A DNA stretch of 64,000 nt from Streptomyces sp. NBC_01216 (GTDB lineage Bacteria; Actinomycetota; Actinomycetes; Streptomycetales; Streptomycetaceae): the NCBI RefSeq assembly GCF_035994945.1, contig NZ_CP108677.1, positions 2,294,001 through 2,358,000 of the forward strand. Direction: 5' to 3'. Positions 16,535-23,541 of the stretch are shown piece by piece. Position 1 is the first letter of the stretch, and each line of letters starts with the position of its first letter. A program made the position numbers and the translations under genes. The notes below the pieces were generated by a model. The model saw nothing but the letters and a program-made list of their open reading frames with translations. It did no database searches and was not told the DNA's origin.

Positions 16535-16795
16535 CAGTTGGGTACGTCAACCCTCCGCGGCCAATCGACCGCCCGTCGCTCTTCATTGGGCCCCACAGCC
16601 CCCTAGCCACTGCGTGCGCTCATGGCCTTACCATGAGTGACAGGCGCGGGAAGGGGCGCCGCCGGGGCCCGCGGCGACATGGCGGCGTGGATCGCGGTAG
16701 CGTCACGGCGGACTGCGCAACCGACTGCGCACCGCCCGGTTCGGGGGCCTTCTCCCCCGGGCCCCGAACGAGCTTGTGCCACCTTGGAGGTGAGG
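16535..16795 (+). promoter_or_regulatory. Upstream region of the ushX-sigH operon
   Basis: 261 bp that must hold the operon promoters (S. coelicolor sigH has several, from the literature). Notable elements are the near-palindrome at 16619-16637 and the BldD-like site at 16628-16640, listed separately. The ushX ribosome-binding site GGAGG is at 16786-16790. Confidence 0.6.
16628..16640. promoter_or_regulatory. BldD-box-like site upstream of ushX-sigH
   Basis: TTACCATGAGTGA fits the BldD pattern TNAC-N5-GTNA, with one difference in the central positions. It overlaps the perfect 7-bp inverted repeat CTCATGG/CCATGAG (16619-16625 and 16631-16637). In S. coelicolor BldD binds a sigH promoter (literature), so location and sequence agree. 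Confidence 0.55.
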
Positions 16796-17209
16796 GTGTC
16801 CCAGATCGCAGGCGAGCCCGGGACCCAGGACTTCGTGGAAGTCCGGCTGCCCGCTGCGGGTGCCTACCTGTCCGTGCTGCGTACGGCCACGGCCGGCCTC
16901 GCGGCGCGCTTGGACTTCACCCTCGACGAGATCGAGGACTTGCGGATCGCGGTCGACGAGGCCTGCGCGATCCTGCTCCAGCAGGCCGTACCGGGGTCCG
17001 TCCTCAGTTGCGTGTTCCGCTTGATCGACGATTCGCTCGACGTGACCGTCTCCGCCCCGACCACGGACGGGCGGGCACCGGAGCGGGACACCTTCGCGTG
17101 GACGGTGCTGTCCGCGCTGGCCGGGAAGGTCGAGTCGTCCGTGGCGGAGGACCGCACGGTCTCCATCAGCCTGTACAAACAGCGCGGCGCGGGGCCAGGC
17201 CCGGCGTGA
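16796..17209 (+). CDS. ushX: Anti-sigma factor of SigH, RsbW-like
   Basis: A 137-residue HATPase_c-type anti-sigma factor, the antagonist (UshX/PrsH/RshA) of the downstream sigma factor. The N-terminal beta-alpha portion (EVRLPAAGAYLSVLRTATAG) and DEIEDLRIAVDEACAILLQ correspond to the RsbW helix that normally bears the N-box. The usual catalytic Asn is absent (DEACAILLQ), and no DxGxG box is seen, so kinase activity toward an anti-anti-sigma factor looks doubtful. Start is GTG 16796 with GGAGG five bases away. The stop overlaps the sigH start (GTGA). Identity rests on synteny and linkage. Confidence 0.88.
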   Translation: MSQIAGEPGTQDFVEVRLPAAGAYLSVLRTATAGLAARLDFTLDEIEDLRIAVDEACAILLQQAVPGSVLSCVFRLIDDSLDVTVSAPTTDGRAPERDTFAWTVLSALAGKVESSVAEDRTVSISLYKQRGAGPGPA

Positions 17210-18213
17210 GGAGCGGGGACGCGACGGCCGGCATCCCTGAACAGCAGGCGAGGCCGCATCCGGAGGTCGGGGTAGAGGTCGCTACGGAGCAGGCGGTCCA
17301 CATGAGCGAGTACGAGCAGCACAACGCGGTTCCCGGTGTGGCCGATGCCACCGGGGAGGTGCCGGGCGCCGAGGGACCGGGGGCGGTGGCCGCCGGCGAG
17401 ACCCCGGAGGTCCACGAGACGGCCGCCGACGAGGCCGAGCCGCGCGAGGCGCCGGATCCGCACGACCGGAGCGGGGCGCGCGCCCTCTTCGTCAAGCTGC
17501 GCGAGCTGCCGGAGGGCTCCCCCGAGAAGGCGGAGCTGCGCAACCGTCTGGTCCGGATGCACCTGCCGCTCGTGGAGCACCTGGCCCGGCGTTTCCGCAA
17601 CCGCGGCGAGCCGCTCGACGACCTGACGCAGGTCGCCACGATCGGCCTGATCAAGTCGGTGGACCGCTTCGACCCTGAGCGCGGGGTGGAGTTCTCCACA
17701 TACGCGACCCCGACGGTCGTGGGCGAGATCAAGCGCCATTTCCGTGACAAGGGCTGGGCGGTGCGGGTGCCGCGCCGCCTCCAGGAGCTGCGGCTCTCGC
17801 TGACGACGGCGACGGCGGAGCTGTCCCAGCAGCACGGCCGTTCACCGACCGTGCACGAGCTCGCGGAGCGGCTCGGGATCTCCGAGGAGGAGGTCCTGGA
17901 GGGGCTGGAGTCGGCGAACGCCTACTCGACCCTCTCCCTGGACGTCCCCGACACGGACGACGAGTCCCCCGCGGTGGCGGACACGCTGGGCGCGGAGGAC
18001 GAGGCGCTGGAGGGCGTGGAGTACCGCGAGTCCCTGAAGCCGCTCCTGGAGGACCTCCCGCCGCGGGAGAAGCGGATCCTGCTGCTGCGCTTCTTCGGGA
18101 ACATGACCCAGTCGCAGATCGCGCAGGAGGTCGGCATCTCGCAGATGCACGTCTCACGGCTGCTGGCCCGCACGCTGGCCCAGCTGCGGGAGAAGCTGCT
18201 CGTCGAGGAGTAG
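17206..18213 (+). CDS. sigH: Stress-response sigma factor SigH (SigB/SigF/SigG group)
   Basis: A group 3 RNA polymerase sigma factor. Region 2 spans HLPLVEHLARRFRNRGEPLDDLTQ to GVEFSTYATPTVVGEIKR (each longer than quoted; core motifs LARRFRNRGE and FSTYATPTVVGEIKRHFRD), region 3 is ELSQQHGRSPTVHELAERLG in part, and region 4 holds MTQSQIAQEVGISQMHVSRL. The frame opens at GTG 17206, overlapping the ushX stop, giving 335 residues with an acidic disordered N-terminus; an internal ATG at 17302 would give 303. S. coelicolor SigH is known to exist in several sizes, which fits multiple starts. It acts in osmotic stress and development (literature). Confidence 0.9.
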   Translation: MRSGDATAGIPEQQARPHPEVGVEVATEQAVHMSEYEQHNAVPGVADATGEVPGAEGPGAVAAGETPEVHETAADEAEPREAPDPHDRSGARALFVKLRELPEGSPEKAELRNRLVRMHLPLVEHLARRFRNRGEPLDDLTQVATIGLIKSVDRFDPERGVEFSTYATPTVVGEIKRHFRDKGWAVRVPRRLQELRLSLTTATAELSQQHGRSPTVHELAERLGISEEEVLEGLESANAYSTLSLDVPDTDDESPAVADTLGAEDEALEGVEYRESLKPLLEDLPPREKRILLLRFFGNMTQSQIAQEVGISQMHVSRLLARTLAQLREKLLVEE

Positions 18214-18224
18214 GGGTACGCAAG

Positions 18225-18247
18225 GGCCGCCCCGTCCCGGGGTGGCC
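18225..18247 (+). terminator. sigH terminator (bidirectional candidate)
   Basis: GGCCGCCCC (18225-18233) pairs with GGGGTGGCC (18239-18247) with one G-U pair, 12 bp after the sigH stop. The convergent membrane-protein gene ends at 18261, so the hairpin may serve both. Confidence 0.75.
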
Positions 18248-18260
18248 GTCCGCGCCGGGG

Positions 18261-18686
18261 CTACGCGTCGCCCGGCCGCCGGATGCCGAGGGCCTGTGTC
18301 GTCTCCGGGTTCACCAGGAGCACCAGGCCCGTCACGGCGAGCACCGCGAGGGCGACACCGGCCGGGATCATCACGCTGTCCGCCTGGAGCAGCTGCCAGG
18401 CGACCGGCAGCGCCAGGATCTGGGTGATGATCGCCGGACCGCGGCTCCAGGCCCGGCGCCGCAGCAGTCCGCGTGCCGCCGCCCCGGGGATCAGGCCGAG
18501 CACGATCAGCGTGGCCCCGCCCATCACCGCCTGGGTCAGGTCGTCGGGGCTGCCCGTGAGCCCGGTCACGAGCACGTACAGGCCCCCGGCCATCAGGCCA
18601 AGCGCCTCGATCCCGGCCACCGTCGCCGCGGCGGTCAGCCGTCCGGGGCGGGCGGTCTGCTCAGCGGTCTGCTCCGTGCTGCTCAT
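18261..18686 (-). CDS. Small integral membrane protein, unknown function
   Basis: A 141-residue protein with four predicted membrane helices (ALGLMAGGLYVLVTGL, AVMGGATLIVLGLIPGAAA, AIITQILALPVAWQLL, AGVALAVLAVTGLVLLV) and a short charged N-terminus. No family motif is recognised. Start ATG 18686. It is convergent with sigH and divergent from the lipid kinase gene. Confidence 0.8.
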   Translation of the reverse strand: MSSTEQTAEQTARPGRLTAAATVAGIEALGLMAGGLYVLVTGLTGSPDDLTQAVMGGATLIVLGLIPGAAARGLLRRRAWSRGPAIITQILALPVAWQLLQADSVMIPAGVALAVLAVTGLVLLVNPETTQALGIRRPGDA

Positions 18687-18776
18687 ATCCGGCAGGGTAG
18701 CCGGGGCGGGCCCCGGCACTGTCCGCCAGGTGGCCGGGACTGCGCCCGGTACCGCCGGGTAGGTACCCTGGCGGCC

Positions 18777-19745
18777 ATGCGCGCACTTCTCGTGGTCAAT
18801 CCGGCAGCAACCACCACCAGTGCCCGCACCCGTGACGTGCTCATCCACGCCCTCGCCAGTGAGATGAAGCTGGAGGCCGTCACCACCGAGTACCGCGGTC
18901 ACGCCCGTGACCTGGCCAGACGGGCCGCCCAGTCCGAGGACGTCGAGCTGGTCGTCGCCCTCGGCGGCGACGGCACCGTCAACGAGGTCGTCAACGGGCT
19001 GCTCCACGACGGCCCCGATCCGGACCGGCTGCCGGGCCTGGCGGTGGTCCCCGGTGGTTCGACGAACGTCTTCGCGCGCGCCCTCGGGCTGCCGAACGAC
19101 GCGGTGGAGGCGACGGGCGCGCTCCTCGACGCGCTGCGTGAACACCGCGCACGCACAGTGAGCCTCGGGCGGGCGTCCGGCGCCCCCGGCACCGAGGACG
19201 AGTCGGTGCCGGCCCGCTGGTTCACCTTCTGCGCGGGCTTCGGCTTCGACGCGGGAGTCATCGGCCGGGTCGAACAGCAGCGGGAGCGGGGCAGGCGTTC
19301 GACGCACGCGCTCTATCTGCGCCAGGTGTTCCGTCAGTTCCTCGGGGAGCCGCACCGCCGGCATGGCGTGATCACCCTGGAGCGGCCCGGCGAGGCCCCG
19401 GTGCCGGACCTGGTGCTGTCGATAATCTGCAACACCTCCCCCTGGACCTACCTGGGCAATCGCCCGGTGTACGCGTCTCCGGAGGCATCCTTCGACACCG
19501 CGCTGGACGTCCTCGGCCTGAGCCGTCTCTCCACGTCGGCGGTGGCCCGGTACGCCACCCAGCTGCTCACGTCGACGCCCGAACGCGGCCCGCGCGGCAA
19601 GCACGCGCTGACCCTGCACGACCTGACCGACTTCACCTTGCATTCGAAGGTTCCGCTGCCCCTACAGATGGACGGCGACCACCTCGGACTGCGTACGAGC
19701 GTGGCGTTCACAGGCGTACGCCGTGCACTGCGTGTGATTGTGTGA
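18777..19745 (+). CDS. Diacylglycerol kinase-family lipid kinase
   Basis: A 322-residue lipid kinase of the DagK/YegS fold. The nucleotide-binding signature is VVALGGDGTVNEVVNGLL at about 58-75, with the GGST loop in VVPGGSTNVFARAL; the family Cys/Trp-rich segment ICNTSPWTYLGNRPVY follows. It would phosphorylate diacylglycerol or a related lipid. Start ATG 18777 has weak upstream complementarity, but it begins the conserved MRALLVVNPAAT. Single gene. Confidence 0.9.
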   Translation: MRALLVVNPAATTTSARTRDVLIHALASEMKLEAVTTEYRGHARDLARRAAQSEDVELVVALGGDGTVNEVVNGLLHDGPDPDRLPGLAVVPGGSTNVFARALGLPNDAVEATGALLDALREHRARTVSLGRASGAPGTEDESVPARWFTFCAGFGFDAGVIGRVEQQRERGRRSTHALYLRQVFRQFLGEPHRRHGVITLERPGEAPVPDLVLSIICNTSPWTYLGNRPVYASPEASFDTALDVLGLSRLSTSAVARYATQLLTSTPERGPRGKHALTLHDLTDFTLHSKVPLPLQMDGDHLGLRTSVAFTGVRRALRVIV

Positions 19746-20061
19746 GTGGAAGGGCCTAAAGTCCTTTCACTCGAACGTTTAGGCTGCCATCCACCCCTTA
19801 GAAGTACGGCTGTGACCTAGCCGACACCGAGGAATCAAAAAAAACTTTCCTGAAGGGGTTGTATCCGCCGCCGAGGTTTGCGAATCTCTTCATGGCGATC
19901 GGGACGGCCCGCAAGACCGGCCTCCACTGAAAGCCAGAACCCCTCCTCAGTCCAAGGACCACGCCAGTTCATCTGGCTGTCGGCCCTTCCCTTGCGGGGG
20001 GATTCGTGAAAGCGTTCACATTCACAAGCACCCGCATGTAACACCAAGAGAGGTAGCAGCC
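19746..20061 (+). promoter_or_regulatory. Upstream region of wblE
   Basis: 316 bp without a gene. An A8 tract (19837-19844), rare at this GC content, lies 218 bp before the wblE start. AAGAGAGGTAGCAGCC provides the ribosome-binding site. GGAAT at 19831 is followed by GTT only after 22 bp, so it does not make a SigR promoter. I could not place the promoter. Confidence 0.5.
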
Positions 20062-20319
20062 ATGGACTGGCGTCACAACGCCGTTTGTCGTGAGGAAGAC
20101 CCCGAGCTGTTCTTCCCCATCGGCAACACCGGTCCTGCCCTGCTGCAGATCGAGGAAGCCAAGGCCGTCTGCCGCCGCTGCCCCGTCATGGAGCAGTGCC
20201 TGCAGTGGGCGCTCGAGTCCGGCCAGGACTCCGGCGTCTGGGGTGGCCTCAGCGAGGACGAGCGTCGCGCGATGAAGCGCCGTGCCGCTCGCAACCGGGC
20301 GCGCAACGCCAGCGCCTGA
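20062..20319 (+). CDS. wblE: WhiB-like iron-sulfur regulator WblE
   Basis: An 85-residue WhiB-family protein. Four cysteines, C9, C37, C40 and C46, bind a [4Fe-4S] cluster; GVWGG at 58-62 is the family turn and the basic tail MKRRAARNRARN contacts DNA. WblE/WhiB1-type proteins bind the primary sigma factor region 4 and respond to NO or redox. It is most similar in layout to S. coelicolor WblE by synteny (next to the kinase at 20476). ATG 20062. A strong terminator follows. Confidence 0.95.
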   Translation: MDWRHNAVCREEDPELFFPIGNTGPALLQIEEAKAVCRRCPVMEQCLQWALESGQDSGVWGGLSEDERRAMKRRAARNRARNASA

Positions 20320-20413
20320 CGCCACCCGCGACGAGCCTCAGGCAAGCGGCGCGTACATCGCGTACGCACTCACCGCCCCCGAGCCGCAGCGCGCAGCAGT
20401 AACCCACAGCATT

Positions 20414-20449
20414 CGAGCCCCGGACCGATTCCCTTCGGTCCGGGGCTCG
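20414..20449 (+). terminator. wblE terminator (bidirectional candidate)
   Basis: A perfect 14-bp stem (20414-20427 and 20436-20449) with an 8-base loop, between the convergent wblE and histidine kinase genes. Confidence 0.88.
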
Positions 20450-20475
20450 CTGCTGTACCGCGCCGCCGCGCCGGG

Positions 20476-21951
20476 TTACTTCTGCGGCCGGACAGGGACG
20501 TCGAGGACGACCTTCGTGCCGCGCCCGGCGCCGGGCCGCATGTCGAACGTGCCCCCCAACTCCCCCTCCACCAAGGTCCGTACGATCTGCAGACCGAGGT
20601 TTCCGGCCCGCTGCGGGTCGAACCCCTCGGGCAGCCCGCGGCCGTCGTCCTGAACCGTGATCAGAAGCCGTGCGTCCGCGCGGGGTTCGCCGCACACGGC
20701 CGCGACCTCGACCGTGCCCTGCTCGCCCGGGGCGAAGGCGTGCTCCAGTGCGTTCTGGAGCACCTCGGTGAGGACCATGGAGAGCGGGGTGGCGACCTCG
20801 GCGTCGAGGATGCCGAAGCGGCCGACGCGCCGGCAGGTGACCCTGCCCGGGGAGATCTCGGCGACCATCGCGATCACCCGGTCGGCGATCTCGTCGAACT
20901 CGACACGCTCGTCCAGATTCTGGGACAGCGTCTCATGGACGATGGCGATCGAACCGACCCGCCGCACCGCCTCGTTGAGCGCCTCACGGCCGCGGTCGGA
21001 GTCCATCCGCCGGGCCTGCAGCCGCAACAGCGCCGCCACGGTCTGGAGGTTGTTCTTCACCCGGTGGTGGATCTCCCGGATAGTGGCGTCCTTGGTGATC
21101 AACTCACGCTCACGGCGACGCAGTTCGGTGACGTCACGGAGCAGGACGAGCGACCCGATACGGGGGCCCTTGGGCTTGAGCGGGATCGCCCGCAACTGGA
21201 TGACGCCGCCGTTGCCCTCGACCTCGGCCTCACGCGGGGCGTAGCCGGAGGCGAGTTTGACCAGGGCCTCGTCGACGGGACCGCGGGAGGGGGCGAGTTC
21301 GGCGGTGATCTGGCCGAGGTGCTGGCCGACCAGGTCGGCGGCGAGCCCGAGCCGGTGGTAGGCGGAGAGGGCGTTGGGCGAGGCGTACTGGACGATGCCG
21401 TCGGCGTCGAGACGGATCAGGCCGTCGCCGGCGCGCGGCGAGGAGTCCATGTCGACCACCTCGCCGGCGAAGGGGAAGGCCCCCGCGGCGATCATCTGGG
21501 CCAGGTCGGAGGCGGACTGGAGGTAGGTGAGCTCCAGCCTGCTGGGGGTCCGCACCGTCAGCAGGTTGGTGTTGCGGGCGATGACTCCGAGCACCCTGCC
21601 CTCGCGCCGCACCGGGATGGACTCCACACGTACGGGCACCTCCTCGCGCCACTCGGGGTCGCCCTCGCGGACGATGCGTCCCTCGTCGAGGGCCGCGTCG
21701 AGCAGGGGCCGCCGGCCGCGTGGGACGAGGTGGCCGACCATGTCGTCCTGGTAGGAGGTGGGGCCGGTGTTGGGCCGCATCTGGGCGACGGAGACGTACC
21801 GGGTGCCGTCCAGGGTGGGCACCCAGAGCACCAGGTCGGCGAAGGAGAGGTCGGAGAGCAGCTGCCACTCCGAGACCAGCAGATGGAGCCACTCGAGGTC
21901 GGACTCACTCAGAGCGGTGTGCTGGCGTACGAGGTCGTTCATGGAGGGCAC
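20476..21951 (-). CDS. PdtaS-like sensor histidine kinase
   Basis: A 491-residue soluble sensor kinase. An N-terminal GAF-like domain (about 1-150) is followed by a PAS-like domain (about 175-290) and a HisKA_2 dimerisation domain with EIHHRVKNNLQTVAALL, where the first His is the phospho-acceptor. The HATPase_c domain has NALEHAF and DDGRGLP. This architecture matches mycobacterial PdtaS, which signals to an ANTAR RNA-binding response regulator. The partner gene is not in the window. Start at GTG 21951 or ATG 21942; no clear ribosome-binding site distinguishes them. Confidence 0.9.
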   Translation of the reverse strand: MPSMNDLVRQHTALSESDLEWLHLLVSEWQLLSDLSFADLVLWVPTLDGTRYVSVAQMRPNTGPTSYQDDMVGHLVPRGRRPLLDAALDEGRIVREGDPEWREEVPVRVESIPVRREGRVLGVIARNTNLLTVRTPSRLELTYLQSASDLAQMIAAGAFPFAGEVVDMDSSPRAGDGLIRLDADGIVQYASPNALSAYHRLGLAADLVGQHLGQITAELAPSRGPVDEALVKLASGYAPREAEVEGNGGVIQLRAIPLKPKGPRIGSLVLLRDVTELRRRERELITKDATIREIHHRVKNNLQTVAALLRLQARRMDSDRGREALNEAVRRVGSIAIVHETLSQNLDERVEFDEIADRVIAMVAEISPGRVTCRRVGRFGILDAEVATPLSMVLTEVLQNALEHAFAPGEQGTVEVAAVCGEPRADARLLITVQDDGRGLPEGFDPQRAGNLGLQIVRTLVEGELGGTFDMRPGAGRGTKVVLDVPVRPQK

Positions 21952-22052
21952 AGGTGCGAGCGTACCCGTGGATTTCGGGGGTGATGAACCTGGATCTCGG
22001 GGCGTTCGTGTTGGAGGATGGGCCCGGAAACACCCTGCCGATATGGATGGAC

Positions 22053-22073
22053 AGACCAGAATGGTCTAGTCCA
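22053..22073. promoter_or_regulatory. DasR operator (dre), orphan site
   Basis: TGGTCTAGTCCA at 22062-22073 matches the dre core TGGTCTAGACCA at 11 of 12 positions. It overlaps a second palindrome, AGACCA-GAA-TGGTCT (22053-22067). It is too far (about 500 bp) from nagB to be its main operator. Confidence 0.65.
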
Positions 22074-22077
22074 CAAT

Positions 22078-22251
22078 GGCAGGGCAGCATCATCAAGCCT
22101 CCACTCTCCCCGCACAGGAGGGTGGAACGAGGTACCCGGCGCTCTCTGCCCTGACTGCGCCGAGACCTCCCCACGGCCGAGGGACCGCACACCCCCGGCC
22201 GAGCGACTCCGGGCTGCGGTGCCGGACGGGTTGAGGGTCCCGTCAGGCGCC
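22078..22251 (+). ncRNA. Candidate small RNA downstream of the orphan dre site
   Basis: Between the dre site and a terminator-like hairpin lie about 170 bp with good folding potential: GCAGGGCAG near 22080 can pair with CTGCCCTG near 22147, and CCTCCAC (22099 area) with GTGGA. The 3' hairpin GGTGCC-G-GACGGG/CCCGTC-A-GGCGCC is at 22218-22251. Length is close to that recalled for scr5239. Strand, ends and identity are inferred; there is no direct evidence of transcription. Confidence 0.3.
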
Positions 22252-22525
22252 GCGGCCCGCGGGTTTTCCCGGACTGTCGAGTCATACGGACGCGAGGGCG
22301 GTCCCGCTCAACGCGCGGCCGGCGTTTCCTCCCCGGACCGCGTTCCGCACCCCCGGCCCGCCCCCTCCCCACCCGCGCCGGCCACGCCCGCCCTCACCCG
22401 CACCGACGGGACGGCGCGCGGTTCCCGCCGGGTGGCCCGGCCGTCGGCGGCGACCGACCATGAGAGAGAGTCCGCCCCGCGGACGAGGCCGAGGCCGAGG
22501 CTCCCGCTCTGCTAGATTGGACCCG

Positions 22526-22541
22526 ATTGGTCTATACCACC
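22526..22541. promoter_or_regulatory. DasR operator (dre) of nagB
   Basis: TGGTCTATACCA (22528-22539) matches the dre core at 11 of 12 positions and lies 30 bp before the nagB start, so bound DasR would block the promoter or early transcription. DasR is released by glucosamine-6-phosphate, the NagB substrate (literature). Confidence 0.88.
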
Positions 22542-22570
22542 GGCCCTCTCTCCAGATCGGCAGGCACAGC

Positions 22571-23356
22571 GTGGAAGTTGTCATCGTCCCGGACGCCAAG
22601 GCAGGCGGCGAGCTCATCGCCGACTCCATCGCGGAGCTCCTGCGCCGCAAGCCCGACGCGTTGCTCGGCGTGGCCACCGGCTCGACCCCGCTGCCCATCT
22701 ACGAGGCCCTCCTCACCCGGGTCTCGGCCGGTTCCGTGGACGCCTCGCGTGCCCGGATCGCGCAGCTGGACGAGTACGTCGGACTCCCGGCGGGCCACCC
22801 CGAGTCGTACCGCTCCACCGTGCTCCGGCAGGTCGTCGAGCCGCTCGGACTGCCCGCGGACGCCTTCCTGGGCCCCGACGGCTCCGCCGAGGACGTCCAG
22901 GCCGCCTGCCACGCCTACGACCAGGCGCTGGCCGACGCCGGCGGTGTGGACCTCCAGATCCTGGGCATCGGCACGGACGGGCACATCGGCTTCAACGAGC
23001 CCTGCTCCTCGCTGGCCTCCCGCACCCGGATCAAGACGCTCACCCAGCAGACCCGGGTGGACAACGCGCGCTTCTTCGACGACGACATCGAGCAGGTGCC
23101 GCACCACGTCATCACCCAGGGCATCGGCACCATCCTGGAGGCCCGCCACCTGGTGCTGCTGGCCACCGGCGAGGGCAAGGCTGACGCCGTGGCGCAGACC
23201 GTCGAGGGTCCGGTCGCCGCGGTCGTGCCGGCCTCGGCGCTCCAGCTGCACGCGCACGCCACCGTCGTCGTCGACGAGGCCGCCGCGTCCAAGCTGAAGC
23301 TCGCGGACTACTTCCGCCACACCTTCGCCGAGAAGCCCTCCTGGCAGGGCATCTGA
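22571..23356 (+). CDS. nagB: Glucosamine-6-phosphate deaminase NagB
   Basis: A 261-residue isomerase/deaminase converting glucosamine-6-phosphate into fructose-6-phosphate and ammonia, the last step of N-acetylglucosamine catabolism. Phosphate binding is GVATGSTPLP, the catalytic Asp is in QLDEYVGL, and GIGTDGHIGFNEP carries the His-Glu relay. Start is GTG 22571, giving the family opening MEVVIVPDAKAGG. Controlled by the dre site 30 bp upstream; it removes the DasR inducer, closing a feedback loop. Confidence 0.96.
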   Translation: MEVVIVPDAKAGGELIADSIAELLRRKPDALLGVATGSTPLPIYEALLTRVSAGSVDASRARIAQLDEYVGLPAGHPESYRSTVLRQVVEPLGLPADAFLGPDGSAEDVQAACHAYDQALADAGGVDLQILGIGTDGHIGFNEPCSSLASRTRIKTLTQQTRVDNARFFDDDIEQVPHHVITQGIGTILEARHLVLLATGEGKADAVAQTVEGPVAAVVPASALQLHAHATVVVDEAAASKLKLADYFRHTFAEKPSWQGI

Positions 23357-23395
23357 TCCTGTCCCGGCGCCCGTGCGGGAACCGGAGAAGCGTTT

Positions 23396-23427
23396 CGTGG
23401 GACCGGACCGGAGGGTCCGGTCCCACG
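23396..23427 (+). terminator. nagB terminator
   Basis: A perfect 14-bp stem (23396-23409 and 23414-23427) with a GGAG loop, 40 bp after the stop. Confidence 0.85.
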
Positions 23428-23477
23428 GCCGTTCCGGGACCGGACCCGGGCGCGCGGGACCCGGACGGCACGACGCA

Positions 23478-23519
23478 CGGGAGGGCCGGCACCCCGGGTT
23501 CGGGATGCCGGCCCTCCCG
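23478..23519 (-). terminator. Terminator of the das operon side
   Basis: A perfect 14-bp stem (23478-23491 and 23506-23519) with a 14-base loop, 22 bp after the stop of the convergent GH3 gene. Confidence 0.85.
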
Positions 23520-23541
23520 TACGATCCGGGCGCCCGAGCGC

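Larger units (their letters stand above)
21952..22570. other. Long intergenic region upstream of nagB with two DasR sites
   Basis: 619 bp between the divergent kinase and nagB genes with no convincing protein frame. It holds two dre elements (22053-22073 and 22526-22541), several strong stem-loops, and a terminator-like hairpin at 22218-22251. In S. coelicolor the small RNA scr5239 lies beside the homologous kinase gene (literature, from memory), making this a natural place for an RNA gene. Confidence 0.6.

Noticed and set aside
19831..19860. GGAAT ... GTT upstream of wblE as a SigR promoter
   Set aside because: The spacing is 22 bp, not about 18, so it does not fit the SigR consensus seen at sigR itself.
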